Below are positions 35,774 to 44,383 of a DNA stretch of 64,000 bases, in pieces (the first letter of the stretch is position 1; the number at the start of each line of letters is the position of its first letter). A model generated the notes under the pieces. The model ran no database searches and was not told the origin of the DNA. It saw nothing but the letters and a program-made list of their open reading frames with translations. The position numbers were made by a program, and so were the translations under genes. Source of the stretch: Actinokineospora diospyrosa (GTDB taxonomy: Bacteria; Actinomycetota; Actinomycetes; Mycobacteriales; Pseudonocardiaceae); contig NZ_JAMTCO010000015.1 in the NCBI RefSeq assembly GCF_024171925.1, forward strand, positions 186,001 to 250,000, given 5' to 3'.

Positions 35774-37477
35774 GTGAGCAAGGCACGCAGGAACAAGCAG
35801 GCCAGACGCAACCGTGCCACGCAGAAGCCGAGGAGGGTCAAGGCAACAAGCATTCCCACTGAGCAGGAGGCTGCGGATGCCGCACTGGCTAGGCTCGCCC
35901 GCAGGTTGGATGCATCCAGCCACAGCATCGCAGAACTCTATGCCCTCGGCTACCTTGAACTAGGCTACCAGCAGGTTATGGAGACAACACCAGACTGGAT
36001 GCACGAAACAAACGCACTCGATCTCATCATCCTGGGCATCACACGGAAAAACTTTCGAAGTGGCCACGAGTTTCTTCACATCCGTTCGGCGTGGCTTCAA
36101 GAAATGCGCAGGACGCCCCATTGGCGCGACATAGAGAAGTTCGTATCGGTCGCGGTTGAACTCAGCCGAGCGAGCGGACTCGCTTTAGATGACGGCGACC
36201 TGATGTTTCGCCTAATCGCTTATCTGGAAGACGCAGGAATCGACAAGCGAAAGATCCCGGCCGCTCTGCGACCGAACTCGCTGCTGGCGAACATGCGACT
36301 GGCCCGCGATTACTCGAAGAGTCCATTCCTGCCCCAGCCAACAGCCGAGACTGCCCAATTGGCCGAGGAGTACATCGCCGATCTCGCAGGCGACAGGGAG
36401 TTCCCGCAGAGCTACGCGAGCACCCTTCGCGATGCGCTTCTGCTCTTCGAGCGCGCCAAGCTCCCAATTCTGGAAGATTCCCTCTCATTGCTGCTAGCAC
36501 TGTACGCGGGCGTAGCAGGAAGCAATGAGATCCAGGTGACGGACTTGGCCGCTAGCGCCGAAGCGTGGGCTAGAGGGGTAGCGGACTCGTCCCCCCTGGC
36601 GCCAATCGTGGACACCATCCTGAGTTGCGCCACCGCGGAGATCGGAACCGTGGAAACTTTGGCGCGACTCTTTGCCATCCCGGCGTTCCTTGAACCAACC
36701 ACCACCGAGTTGCAACAACGAGATGTGCGACCCGCCTCCGATATAACGCAAATCGCGCACGAACTCGGATATCGATCCGTCGAATTTTCGGACCACAAAG
36801 CGGTGACCATGGGCCCGCTCATCGCCGCCCAGTTGAAGCATCAAGTTCGACTGTTCGAAGAGCGGTTCGGACACCCTCCGGCGCCTGAGGACCCGATTCA
36901 CAAAGGGATCGACTACAACGAGGAACGACTTCGGACCTTGAGACTCCTGACAACCTTGGGGGTTCATCCAGCGTTGAACTACGCATTCGAAGTAGAAGAC
37001 CTAATTCCCGGTTCGCGCGAAGCTTTTCTCACACCGAAGGATGAGACCGCGTGGCAGAGTGCAGTGGACCGCTACATCCGAGAGCATCCCGAAGATGGCG
37101 CGCCCGATCTGGATGAGGAGTTCGCCAAGATTCGCACCATTTCCGCCTTCTTGACACTTCAGAGCGCCGCCGGGGATACAGATTTAGCGAAGGCTATCGT
37201 GGCCATTCTTAACGATTCAACAATGTCTTATACCAACGAAGTAGCCGCCATTATCGAGTTCCTTGATGGCATGGAGGAAGACATAGTCGAGGTGGCTGCC
37301 GATATCGATTCGCTAGGCCAAATACTCAAGGTGGCTACCAGTTGGGGCGGCTCGACACTCCGCAAGCGAGTACAAGACTGGATCGATGATGACTACTCAG
37401 CCTTCGATCCAGTATCTTTGTTCGTCGTCGCTTCCGTATGGTGGGATAGGTCGCGGAACAACCAGCGAAGAACATAA
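35774..37477 (+). CDS. Large protein of unknown function, lower GC
   Basis: 567 residues, mostly helical, with a strongly basic N-terminus (MSKARRNKQARRNRATQKPRRVK) that could bind nucleic acid. I recognise no domain. The DNA has many more A/T-rich codons than its neighbours (AAA, ATA, TCG/TCA mixes), suggesting recent acquisition. GTG 35774 has GGAGG 9 nt upstream. It is divergent from the STAND-like gene across 85 bp, so the pair may be a single transferred module. Confidence 0.8.
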   Translation: MSKARRNKQARRNRATQKPRRVKATSIPTEQEAADAALARLARRLDASSHSIAELYALGYLELGYQQVMETTPDWMHETNALDLIILGITRKNFRSGHEFLHIRSAWLQEMRRTPHWRDIEKFVSVAVELSRASGLALDDGDLMFRLIAYLEDAGIDKRKIPAALRPNSLLANMRLARDYSKSPFLPQPTAETAQLAEEYIADLAGDREFPQSYASTLRDALLLFERAKLPILEDSLSLLLALYAGVAGSNEIQVTDLAASAEAWARGVADSSPLAPIVDTILSCATAEIGTVETLARLFAIPAFLEPTTTELQQRDVRPASDITQIAHELGYRSVEFSDHKAVTMGPLIAAQLKHQVRLFEERFGHPPAPEDPIHKGIDYNEERLRTLRLLTTLGVHPALNYAFEVEDLIPGSREAFLTPKDETAWQSAVDRYIREHPEDGAPDLDEEFAKIRTISAFLTLQSAAGDTDLAKAIVAILNDSTMSYTNEVAAIIEFLDGMEEDIVEVAADIDSLGQILKVATSWGGSTLRKRVQDWIDDDYSAFDPVSLFVVASVWWDRSRNNQRRT

Positions 37478-37500
37478 CTCTACGTTGGACAAGCATTCCG

Positions 37501-38304
37501 CTATGTGCGGTGGGCCTTGGCGGCGGCGATGGCGTAGATGCCGAAGGAGGCGAAGCCCGCGGCGACCACCACCAGGAGCACGGTGCCGAAGGGCTGGTCG
37601 GCGAGGGTGCGCAGGGCTGAGTCGAGGCCGCCTGCTTCGGAGGCGTTGGCGTCGAGGGCGGCGAATCCCAGGAGGACGCCGACGATTGCTATGCCTAGGC
37701 CTTTGGCGATGTAGCCGACCTGGCCGAGGCGTTCGACCCAGTGGGATTTGGGGAGTTGGCTGGTTTCGAGGTCCTTCATGAAGGACTTGCGGAAGCCGGA
37801 GACGATGCTGGCGATGCCTGCGCCGATCACGACGAGGGCCAGCAGACCGACGATCACCCGGCCTGCGGGCAGGGCCATCAGTTCCGCTGTCATCTGCTTC
37901 TGCTTCTGGTCACCGCTCTGGGTTCCGCTGCCGGTGGCGGTGCGGATGGCAGCGATGCCGAGGGAGATGCCGACGAAACCGCGGACCGCTGCGCCTATGC
38001 GCTTGAAGGTGCGCTTGCGGCCTTCCTCGTGCCACTTGTAGCTGAACGCGGCCATCAGTAGTTGCCACACGCCGAACGCGAGCAGGCCGACGGCCAGTAC
38101 CCACAAGACGACCGCGCCGAAGGATGTGCTCGCGATCTCTTGCAGTGCCCCCGTCTGATCCGCCTCTTGTCCGCCTCCGCCGAAGGCGACCTGGAGGGCG
38201 AGGTACGCGACGATCACGTAGACCACGCCGTAGCAGGCCATGCCTGCTCGGCCTAAGCCCTTGACCGCGTCGTTGTGGTGCGCGGTGTGCACTGCGGTGC
38301 TCAT
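37501..38304 (-). CDS. DUF1206 membrane protein
   Basis: 267 residues with six membrane spans arranged as three related two-helix units, as in DUF1206. Typical parts are LGRAGMACYGVVYVIVAYLALQVAFG, IGAAVRGFVGISLGIAAIR and LGQVGYIAKGLGIAIVGVLLG (the RxGYxArGlvy-like repeat). Function unknown. No operon partner is evident. Confidence 0.9.
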   Translation of the reverse strand: MSTAVHTAHHNDAVKGLGRAGMACYGVVYVIVAYLALQVAFGGGGQEADQTGALQEIASTSFGAVVLWVLAVGLLAFGVWQLLMAAFSYKWHEEGRKRTFKRIGAAVRGFVGISLGIAAIRTATGSGTQSGDQKQKQMTAELMALPAGRVIVGLLALVVIGAGIASIVSGFRKSFMKDLETSQLPKSHWVERLGQVGYIAKGLGIAIVGVLLGFAALDANASEAGGLDSALRTLADQPFGTVLLVVVAAGFASFGIYAIAAAKAHRT

Positions 38305-38361
38305 GTGCCCTCCTAGGTCTTGGGAGGACGTGTCACCTGATCGTGTGGGTCAAACGTGAAA

Positions 38362-38392
38362 GGGCCCGGTGACCACCAGGGTCACCGGGCCC
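38362..38392 (-). terminator. Hairpin terminator after vanW-like gene
   Basis: A perfect 13-bp stem (GGGCCCGGTGACC / GGTCACCGGGCCC) with a five-base loop starts 9 bp beyond the stop at 38401. Confidence 0.85.
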
Positions 38393-38400
38393 GCACCGGC

Positions 38401-40290
38401 TCAGCCTGCGGGTGGTGGGACCACCGGGGCCGGGGCGCAGACGATCTTGGGTTGGGGGTTGTACCGGACCGTGCGGGTGTCGCGGCGGACTTCGGCGCCG
38501 GTGCCCGCGTCGCGCAGGATGCGGGTGTCGGAGGTGGTGAAGCCGGGGGCGCCGTTGCTCGGTGAGCACTTGCCGGTGGTCGGGCCGGGCTTCTCCTGCG
38601 GCGGGGTCTCCGCGGAGCGGCCGCCGGTGACCGACTCGACCGTGTAGCGCTTGGTGCCCCAGATCTTCACCGTGATCGACGACGGCGTCCAGATGGTCTG
38701 GATGGCGATGCCGGTCTGCGCGTCGTTGGTGAACTTGAGGTCGATGACGCTGCTGCCGTCGTGGTTCTGGAAGACCGTGGCCTCGCGGGCGGCCGGGTAG
38801 CGGCTGATGTAGTAGCTGTGCTCCTTGTGCCCCGCGTCCTTGAGGCCCGAGAAGTACGACGCGTTGTACAGCGTGGTCGCGAACTGGGAGATGCCACCGC
38901 CGACCTCGCGGCCGGGGGCGCCGTCCTTGATCACGCCCGCCTCGACGTACCCCTGGACCGCGGTGCGCGGGCCGGTGTAGCCGTTGAGGCTGAAGGTCTC
39001 GCCCGGCTTGACGATGGCGCCGTTGACCTTCGCGGCGACGGTGCGGATGTTCACGCCGGAGTCGGTGGCGAAGCCCTTGGTGGTGAACTCGCCGATGACC
39101 TCCTTGATGCCGAGCTGGTTGGCCTGCTCGGTGGTCACCTTCGCCGGGGTCTTGGTGTACTCGACCTTGATCTCCCGGCCGTCCGGCTTCTTCAGCACGT
39201 CGAGCAGGGTGGCGAACGCGGTGTCGTACTTGACGCCGGTGCCGTCGACCGAGGGGGTGACCGCAGGCGCGCCGCCCTCGAAGACGACCTGCGCGTCCTT
39301 GCCCTCCTTCTCGGTGGAGGCGAGCTGCGGCTTGACCGCGTCGGTGACCTTGACCAGGTCCAGCTTCGGGTTCAGCCCGCCGCCGTCGACCGGTTCGAAC
39401 ACCAGCGCGGTCGCGATGACGGCGGGCTCGATCTTGGCGTCCTTGCCGTCGCCCTTGACCACCACCGGCCCGGACACGGCGACCTTCGCCAGGTCGAGCG
39501 CGGCCCGCACGCCCTCGGACGTGGTCTTCACCGGGGTGCTGGTGACCGGCAGGTCCAAGCCCTCGCCGCCGACCCAGTTGCTGACGATGACCGTGCGCGC
39601 CTTCGCCCCGTCCAGCTCCTGACCGGGGACCGGCTCGACCCCGACCGGGGTGGCGCCGTCGAAGCGGATGCCGCCCTCGACCGGCGGGCGGGTGCCCGCG
39701 GCCTTGAGCCGGTCGAGCTCGCCGTTGAGCGCGGCCTCGTTGGTCGCGGTGACCACACCGACCTCGCGGGTGCCGCCGAACAGCGACGACAGCCGGGTGA
39801 ACGGGTTGAGCGGCTGGTCGCCCGCCTGCTCCAGGGTGGCGCCCCAGTTCAGCGTCAGCCCGGACTTGGTCGGGTCGAGCTTCTCGTCGACCACGCCGAT
39901 CTTGACCGGCACCGGCTGGGTCAGCCGCGGTTCGATCTTCTCCCGCAGCGCCCGCTCGGCCTCGACCTGCGACATCCCGCCGACGTCGACGCCCGCCACG
40001 GTCGTCCCGCGCGGCACGTCGCCGCTGCTGATCGCCAGGTCCAGGCCGTAGAGCACGGCCAGCGCGCCGAAGACAGCACCGGCGATGATCGCGGGCTTGC
40101 GCCAACCGGCCTTACCCGACGACGGCGGCGGTTCCTCCTGGGGCACGTTGAGCTTCTCGGTGGGTCCGTCCAACGGCGAGCCCACCAGCGGGGGCTCCGC
40201 CAGCGCGGGCACCCGGGGAAGCAGATCGGTCTGCTCGGTGTGCGACTCCGGCCATCTAGCCCCGCCCGGCCAGTCCTGGTCCTCCGGCAC
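38401..40290 (-). CDS. VanW-family protein with peptidoglycan-binding repeats
   Basis: 629 residues. A Pro/Glu-rich cytoplasmic N-terminus and a membrane span (about 66-88) are followed by two PG_binding_4 units (GVDVGGMSQVEAERALREKIEPRL region, and a second around KTTSEGVRAALDLAKVAV). The VanW domain follows (FATDSGVNIRTVAAKVNGAIVKPGETFSLNGYTGPR, REVGGGISQFATTLYNASYFSG). The C-terminus is Pro-rich. The likely site is the cell envelope. VanW function is unknown, though it was named from vancomycin-resistance clusters; no resistance genes are here. Confidence 0.92.
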   Translation of the reverse strand: MPEDQDWPGGARWPESHTEQTDLLPRVPALAEPPLVGSPLDGPTEKLNVPQEEPPPSSGKAGWRKPAIIAGAVFGALAVLYGLDLAISSGDVPRGTTVAGVDVGGMSQVEAERALREKIEPRLTQPVPVKIGVVDEKLDPTKSGLTLNWGATLEQAGDQPLNPFTRLSSLFGGTREVGVVTATNEAALNGELDRLKAAGTRPPVEGGIRFDGATPVGVEPVPGQELDGAKARTVIVSNWVGGEGLDLPVTSTPVKTTSEGVRAALDLAKVAVSGPVVVKGDGKDAKIEPAVIATALVFEPVDGGGLNPKLDLVKVTDAVKPQLASTEKEGKDAQVVFEGGAPAVTPSVDGTGVKYDTAFATLLDVLKKPDGREIKVEYTKTPAKVTTEQANQLGIKEVIGEFTTKGFATDSGVNIRTVAAKVNGAIVKPGETFSLNGYTGPRTAVQGYVEAGVIKDGAPGREVGGGISQFATTLYNASYFSGLKDAGHKEHSYYISRYPAAREATVFQNHDGSSVIDLKFTNDAQTGIAIQTIWTPSSITVKIWGTKRYTVESVTGGRSAETPPQEKPGPTTGKCSPSNGAPGFTTSDTRILRDAGTGAEVRRDTRTVRYNPQPKIVCAPAPVVPPPAG

Positions 40291-40305
40291 GGTCCACCTT
40301 TCCCC

Positions 40306-40626
40306 TCAGAGGTACAACCCGGTCCCGTGTTCGGTGCGCTCGCTGGCGATGGCGTGCACGTCCCGCTCGCGCATCACCATGTACGCCTGCCCGTGGACCT
40401 CGACCTCGAACTGGTCCTCGGGGTTGAACAACACCCGGTCGCCCACCTTCACCGTGCGTGCGCTCGTCCCCACCCCGAGCACGTCCCCCCAGGCGAGCCG
40501 CTTGGCGACCTGCGCGGTTGCCGGGATGACGATGCCGCCGGTGCTGCGCCGTTCCCCCTCCTCGGGGGTCAGCCGCACGAGGACCCGGTCGTGCAGCATC
40601 TGGATCTCGAGCTTCAGTTCCGGCAC
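40306..40626 (-). CDS. GroES-like co-chaperonin family protein
   Basis: 106 residues from GTG 40626. The core MLHDRVLVRLTPEEGERRSTGGIVIPATAQVAKRLAWGDVLGVGTSARTVKVGDRVLFNPEDQFEVEVHGQAYMVMRERDV keeps the GroES barrel pattern but is a divergent paralogue, and no groEL is adjacent. It could be an auxiliary co-chaperonin or a distinct Cpn10-fold protein. The start is uncertain (no clear ribosome site). Confidence 0.83.
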   Translation of the reverse strand: MPELKLEIQMLHDRVLVRLTPEEGERRSTGGIVIPATAQVAKRLAWGDVLGVGTSARTVKVGDRVLFNPEDQFEVEVHGQAYMVMRERDVHAIASERTEHGTGLYL

Positions 40627-40669
40627 CGAGGAATGGTAACCGCCTGCTCGGGGTGGGCTTCCGGCGTGG

Positions 40670-42484
40670 TCAGTGCTGCTCGTCGAGCCCACCCATGACC
40701 AGTGCGAGCCGAGGGGCGCCGGTGTCGGTGACCCGGATCGGCACCCCCCAGTCCTGCCTGGTCAGGTGGCACGCGGCGTGCTCGGTGCCGTCGTCGTCGC
40801 AACTGGCGGCCTGCGCGACGACGTGCAGCACCCCCTCGGTCACACCGGCCGCGACGGTCACCTTCCTGGTCAGGTCCGTGCTCACCCCGGCGCCTTCGGC
40901 CAGCAGTTCCGGTGGCGAGGAGGTGATCTCCAGCCGGGTCGACGGGCCGTAGCGCTCGTCGAGCTTCTGCCCCGGCGGCGGGGTGAAGACGACGACGAGT
41001 TCGAGCACGCCCGCGGCGATGTCGGTGGACGGCCTGCGGACCTGGTGCGCGGCGCCGTCGACCAGGTGGGCCTTGGCGACCGGGCGGGAGAGCTTGTGCG
41101 CGGCGGACTCGACGACGACCAGGTCGCCGTCGAGCAGGACGGCGCCGGATGGCTCGGCCAGGCCGGTGGCGAGGGTGCTGACCTCGCCGGTCGCCGGGTC
41201 GTAGCGGCGGACGGCGCCGTTGTAGGTGTCGGCGATGGCGACCGAGTGGTCGGCCAGCACGGTCACGCCGAGCGGGTGTTGCAGGAGCGCCTGCTCCGCC
41301 GGGCCGTCGCGGTGGCCGAAGTCGAACAGGCCCTTGCCGATCGCGGTGTGCACGGTCCGCTCGGCGTCGATCCAGCGCAGCGCCGACGTCTCGGAGTCGA
41401 CCAGCCACAGCCGGTCGCCGTCGACGGCGAGGCCGGAGGTCTGGGCGAAGAAGGCCTGGTCGGCGGGGCCGTCGTGCAGGCCCTCGACGGTGGTGCCCGC
41501 GAAGCGGCTGACGTGGCCGGTGCGGGGGTCGAACAGGCCGAGGGTGTGGTTGCCCGCCATGGCGATGACCAGGCCACCGGCGGGTTCCCACCAGACGAGG
41601 TCCCACGGGCTGGTCAGGTCGATCTCGGTGCCGGGGCCGTCGGTGGGGCCGTTGCGCCACTGCAGGCCGGTGCCCGCGATGGTGGTGACCTCGCCGGTGT
41701 CGGTGTTGATGCCGCGCAGCAGGTGGTTGACCGTGTCGGCGACCACCAGGTGGTAGCCGACGTCCACGTGATCGGGCAGAACGGCGACGGCGGAGGGCTC
41801 GGAGAAGGTGGCCTCTAGCCCGTCTTGCCGCCCTCGGCTGCCGGTGCCGTAAGAGGCAACCACCACGTCATCTTTGAGTTCGACGATCCGGTGATGCGCG
41901 GTGTCAGCGACCAAGACAGTCCCGTTGCCGGTCGCAGTGGCCTTCGCGGGGAACCGCAACTCAGTCGCAGCAGGCGGCGGCGGTACGTAAGGCCCATCGC
42001 CCCGGTGCAGAGTCCCCTTAGCCTCATGCTCCTTAACGACCTCAGCGATGACCCGCCTCAACGCCTCCGCATGCCCCTCCCCAGCAGCGACGTGCACGAC
42101 ATAACCCTCAGGATCCACCAGCACCAACGTCGGCCACGCCTTGACCGCGTACGCCTGCCACGTGGTGAGCTCCGGGTCGTCGAGCACCGGGTGGTGCACC
42201 TCATACCGCTCGACGGCGGCCTTGAGGGCCTGCTCATCGGCCTCGTGCACGAACTTCGGCGAGTGGACGCCAACGGTGACCAGGACGTCCTTGAACTCGT
42301 CCTCCACGGGGCGGAGCTCGTCCAGGACGTGCAGGCAGTTGATGCAGCAGAAGGTCCAGAAGTCGAGGAGGAGGACCTTGCCGCGGAAGTCACCGAGGTG
42401 CAGGTCCTTGCCACCGGTGTTCAGCCAGCCGCGACCGATCAACTCGGGCGCACGGGACAGACGACGGGGTTGTGCTGTGCTCAC
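40670..42484 (-). CDS. Thioredoxin-like protein with NHL beta-propeller (NHLRC2-like)
   Basis: 604 residues. The N-terminal thioredoxin/TlpA fold has FWTFCCINC with a CxxC at residues 47-50. NHL repeats of a beta-propeller follow (ATGNGTVLVADTAHHRIVELKDD, VADTVNHLLRGI, WLVDSETSALRWID, IADTYNGAVRRYD). A C-terminal beta-domain follows, ending MGGLDEQH. The same fusion occurs in human NHLRC2. No signal peptide is seen, so it is likely cytoplasmic. GTG 42484 is the presumed start. It is in line with, and 43 bp upstream of, the GroES-like gene. Confidence 0.88.
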   Translation of the reverse strand: MSTAQPRRLSRAPELIGRGWLNTGGKDLHLGDFRGKVLLLDFWTFCCINCLHVLDELRPVEDEFKDVLVTVGVHSPKFVHEADEQALKAAVERYEVHHPVLDDPELTTWQAYAVKAWPTLVLVDPEGYVVHVAAGEGHAEALRRVIAEVVKEHEAKGTLHRGDGPYVPPPPAATELRFPAKATATGNGTVLVADTAHHRIVELKDDVVVASYGTGSRGRQDGLEATFSEPSAVAVLPDHVDVGYHLVVADTVNHLLRGINTDTGEVTTIAGTGLQWRNGPTDGPGTEIDLTSPWDLVWWEPAGGLVIAMAGNHTLGLFDPRTGHVSRFAGTTVEGLHDGPADQAFFAQTSGLAVDGDRLWLVDSETSALRWIDAERTVHTAIGKGLFDFGHRDGPAEQALLQHPLGVTVLADHSVAIADTYNGAVRRYDPATGEVSTLATGLAEPSGAVLLDGDLVVVESAAHKLSRPVAKAHLVDGAAHQVRRPSTDIAAGVLELVVVFTPPPGQKLDERYGPSTRLEITSSPPELLAEGAGVSTDLTRKVTVAAGVTEGVLHVVAQAASCDDDGTEHAACHLTRQDWGVPIRVTDTGAPRLALVMGGLDEQH

Positions 42485-42576
42485 GGTGGGATCCAACAGC
42501 GTGCGATGGCCGCTGTGTTCCGCGGCCCACCATGTGAGCGGGCTGGTCTCCGGAGCAGCTTGGCAAATTCCTCCCC

Positions 42577-42590
42577 ATTTTGTACAATTT
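42577..42590. promoter_or_regulatory. Candidate YefM/Phd operator
   Basis: The palindrome TTGTACAA (42580-42587) within ATTTTGTACAATTT contains the TGTACA core used by YefM/Phd antitoxin repressors. It lies 8 bp upstream of the antitoxin start. Confidence 0.6.
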
Positions 42591-42595
42591 GGGGT

Positions 42596-42847
42596 ATGAG
42601 TGAGATGCCGATCAGCATGGCCAGAGACCACCTCGGCGAGGTCGTCTCCAGGGTCGAGCACGCCCATGAGCGCGCGGTGCTGACCAGGCACGGCCGACCG
42701 GTTGCGGCGGTCGTTTCCATCGATGACCTCCGGCGTCTCGAAGCGGCCGAGGACGAAGCGGATCTCACCGCAGCGCGGGAGGCACTGGCTTCGGCTGAAC
42801 CACGAGTTCCCCACCACGACGTGCTAGCTGAGTTCGGTGACGACTGA
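42596..42847 (+). CDS. Phd/YefM-type antitoxin
   Basis: 83 residues. ISMARDHLGEVVSRVEHAHERAVLTRHGRPVAAVVSIDDLRRLEAAED is the Phd/YefM DNA-binding fold. The acidic C-terminus wraps the toxin. ATG 42596 is used; ATG 42605 is possible, since GGGG is 10 nt from the latter. It is followed after three bases by the RelE/ParE toxin gene. It autoregulates through the TTGTACAA site. Confidence 0.9.
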   Translation: MSEMPISMARDHLGEVVSRVEHAHERAVLTRHGRPVAAVVSIDDLRRLEAAEDEADLTAAREALASAEPRVPHHDVLAEFGDD

Positions 42848-42850
42848 CCC

Positions 42851-43117
42851 GTGTCTTACGAGATCGAATGGACCGCTTCCGCGCTACGGGAGCTCCGCAA
42901 GCTCGACAAGCAGACCGGGCGCAAGATCGCAGTGGCGGTCACTGCCCTGGGAACAGATCCTCGGCCGCCGGGCTGCCGGGCGCTCGCAGGTCAACCAGCA
43001 GGCGTGATGCGCATCAGGATCGGCGATCACCGGGTGGTCTACCAAGTCGTGGACTCCAGGGTTCTGGTAACCGTCGTACGAGTGGCACATCGACGCGAGG
43101 TATACCGGAACATGTGA
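42851..43117 (+). CDS. RelE/ParE-family toxin
   Basis: 88 residues. MSYEIEWTASALRELRKLDKQTGRKIAVAV, then RALAGQPAGVMRIRIGDHRVVYQVVDSRVLVTVVRVAHRREVY, is the RelE fold with the usual Arg/His-rich catalytic strand end. It should cleave mRNA at the ribosome (RelE) or inhibit gyrase (ParE); RelE is favoured by the RIRIGDHRVVY motif. GTG 42851. It is paired with the Phd/YefM antitoxin upstream. Confidence 0.9.
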   Translation: MSYEIEWTASALRELRKLDKQTGRKIAVAVTALGTDPRPPGCRALAGQPAGVMRIRIGDHRVVYQVVDSRVLVTVVRVAHRREVYRNM

Positions 43118-43199
43118 GATCGGACTGTTGCCCTGGGCAAGTCGTCCGATCGGCGTCCGACTTCGCTGACAGACAACCAGCTTCGCAGCCGAGGTCCGG

Positions 43200-43689
43200 T
43201 TGTCGGCCGAACAAATCGGCTGGGAGCAACTAGACCTTGTGGCTAGGTTGGCGCGCGTGATCGATCACGGGATCAGCAGCCCCACTGCTCGCTTGCACCT
43301 CGTGCCCGCGGTCGTCTCGCTGGCCAACCCGCCGTGGCAGCGGGATGTTTGGCTTCGGCAGGACGAGTTCGAGAACCTCGATGAGGTGGTCCACGTGCTC
43401 TTCGACGACTTCTGCGACGCGAGTGCGCCGGAGGGGGGCCTGGGGGCCAGCCTGCGCACCGAGGAAGAGGTTGACCTGATGCGGCCGGCTGGGGGTCGCG
43501 TACATGGCCGTGCAGGACGCGGTGGGGCGGTTCGCGCCTGATGAGGTTTACCTTGAGGCTGCGGGGTGGCCGGATGTCGTAACAGCGGCGGGGCGGTTGG
43601 CGCAGGTGTTGGTGACCAATGACCTGAAGGCGTTGGCGATGTTGCACGAGGCGGGGCACCGGTGGCCGCCGGGGGTTAGCGGCGGGTGA
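43200..43689 (+). pseudogene. SCO4402-like gene disrupted by a single-base frameshift
   Basis: Frame 1 runs from TTG 43200 with WLRQDEFENLDEVVHVLFDDFCDASAPEGGLGASLRTEEEVDLMR, typical of the SCO4402 family. A +1 shift then gives RLGVAYMAVQDAVGRFAPDEVYLEAAGWPDVVTAAGRLAQVL, the natural continuation, ending at 43689. The shift is at 43485, where GCGGCCGG has one extra C. It may be a true mutation or a sequencing error. The 3' end overlaps the convergent methyltransferase gene by 14 bp. Confidence 0.75.
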
Positions 43690-44383
43690 GGTAGAGGTTG
43701 TAGGTGCTGCCGTCGAAGCGGGCGCGGTCTGCGGACTCTTCCAGCAGGCCGTCGGTGGCTTCGTCGCCCAAGTCGGCGCGGAGGGCGGCTTCGTTGGCCT
43801 CCCAGAGGTCGTAGAGGCGGAGCCAGCGTTCGCCGTTGCCCGGGTTGAGGGTGGTCGACTCCAGGGTCAGACCGGCGTCGGCCAGCACGGTGGGCCAGTC
43901 GGCGGTGGTGTCCCTGGCGGTGAACAGGAACGGGGCGCCCGGGCGCAGGACCCGGTGGACCTCGGCGAAGGCGGCGGCGTGGTCGGGGGCGAAGTAGATC
44001 GCGTCGATGCTGATCGCGGCGTCCGCGGACTCCGGTGGCAGCTGGAGGTCGGCGAAGGAGACCTCCTGGAAGGTGGCGTCGACACCGAAATCAGAGGCGC
44101 GGGCGGTGGCGTCGGCGATGGCGACAGCACTGAAATCGACGCCGGTGAGGCGGCAGTTCAAGGCACGGGCAAGCCACAGGCCGGGACCGCCGCGGCCGCA
44201 GCCCAGGTCGAGCAGGGTGGCGTTCGGCGGTAGGCGCAGTGAGCTGACCAGGTTGCCGAGCAGCCACCACGTGCACGAGCTGGTCGCTTCAACCCCCGGC
44301 ACCCACTGCGACCCGAAGGCCTCCGCGAACAACCGGTGGAACAGCGGGGCACGCGCTGAAGTGTGCAAAATGTCGTAGCTCAT
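43676..44383 (-). CDS. SAM-dependent methyltransferase
   Basis: 235 residues from ATG 44383. The class I motif LLDLGCGRGGPGLWLARALNCRLTGVDFSAVAIADA, then FADLQLPPESADAAISIDAIYFAPD and the AEVHRVLRPGAPFLFTA strand. It methylates a small molecule; substrate unknown. ATGA overlap with the upstream 739-residue membrane protein gene couples the two. Confidence 0.9.
   Translation of the reverse strand: MSYDILHTSARAPLFHRLFAEAFGSQWVPGVEATSSCTWWLLGNLVSSLRLPPNATLLDLGCGRGGPGLWLARALNCRLTGVDFSAVAIADATARASDFGVDATFQEVSFADLQLPPESADAAISIDAIYFAPDHAAAFAEVHRVLRPGAPFLFTARDTTADWPTVLADAGLTLESTTLNPGNGERWLRLYDLWEANEAALRADLGDEATDGLLEESADRARFDGSTYNLYLTRR

Noticed and set aside
38401..40290. Vancomycin resistance cluster because of VanW
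   Set aside because: No vanHAX, vanRS or vanY-like genes are near; VanW domains are common in envelope proteins.
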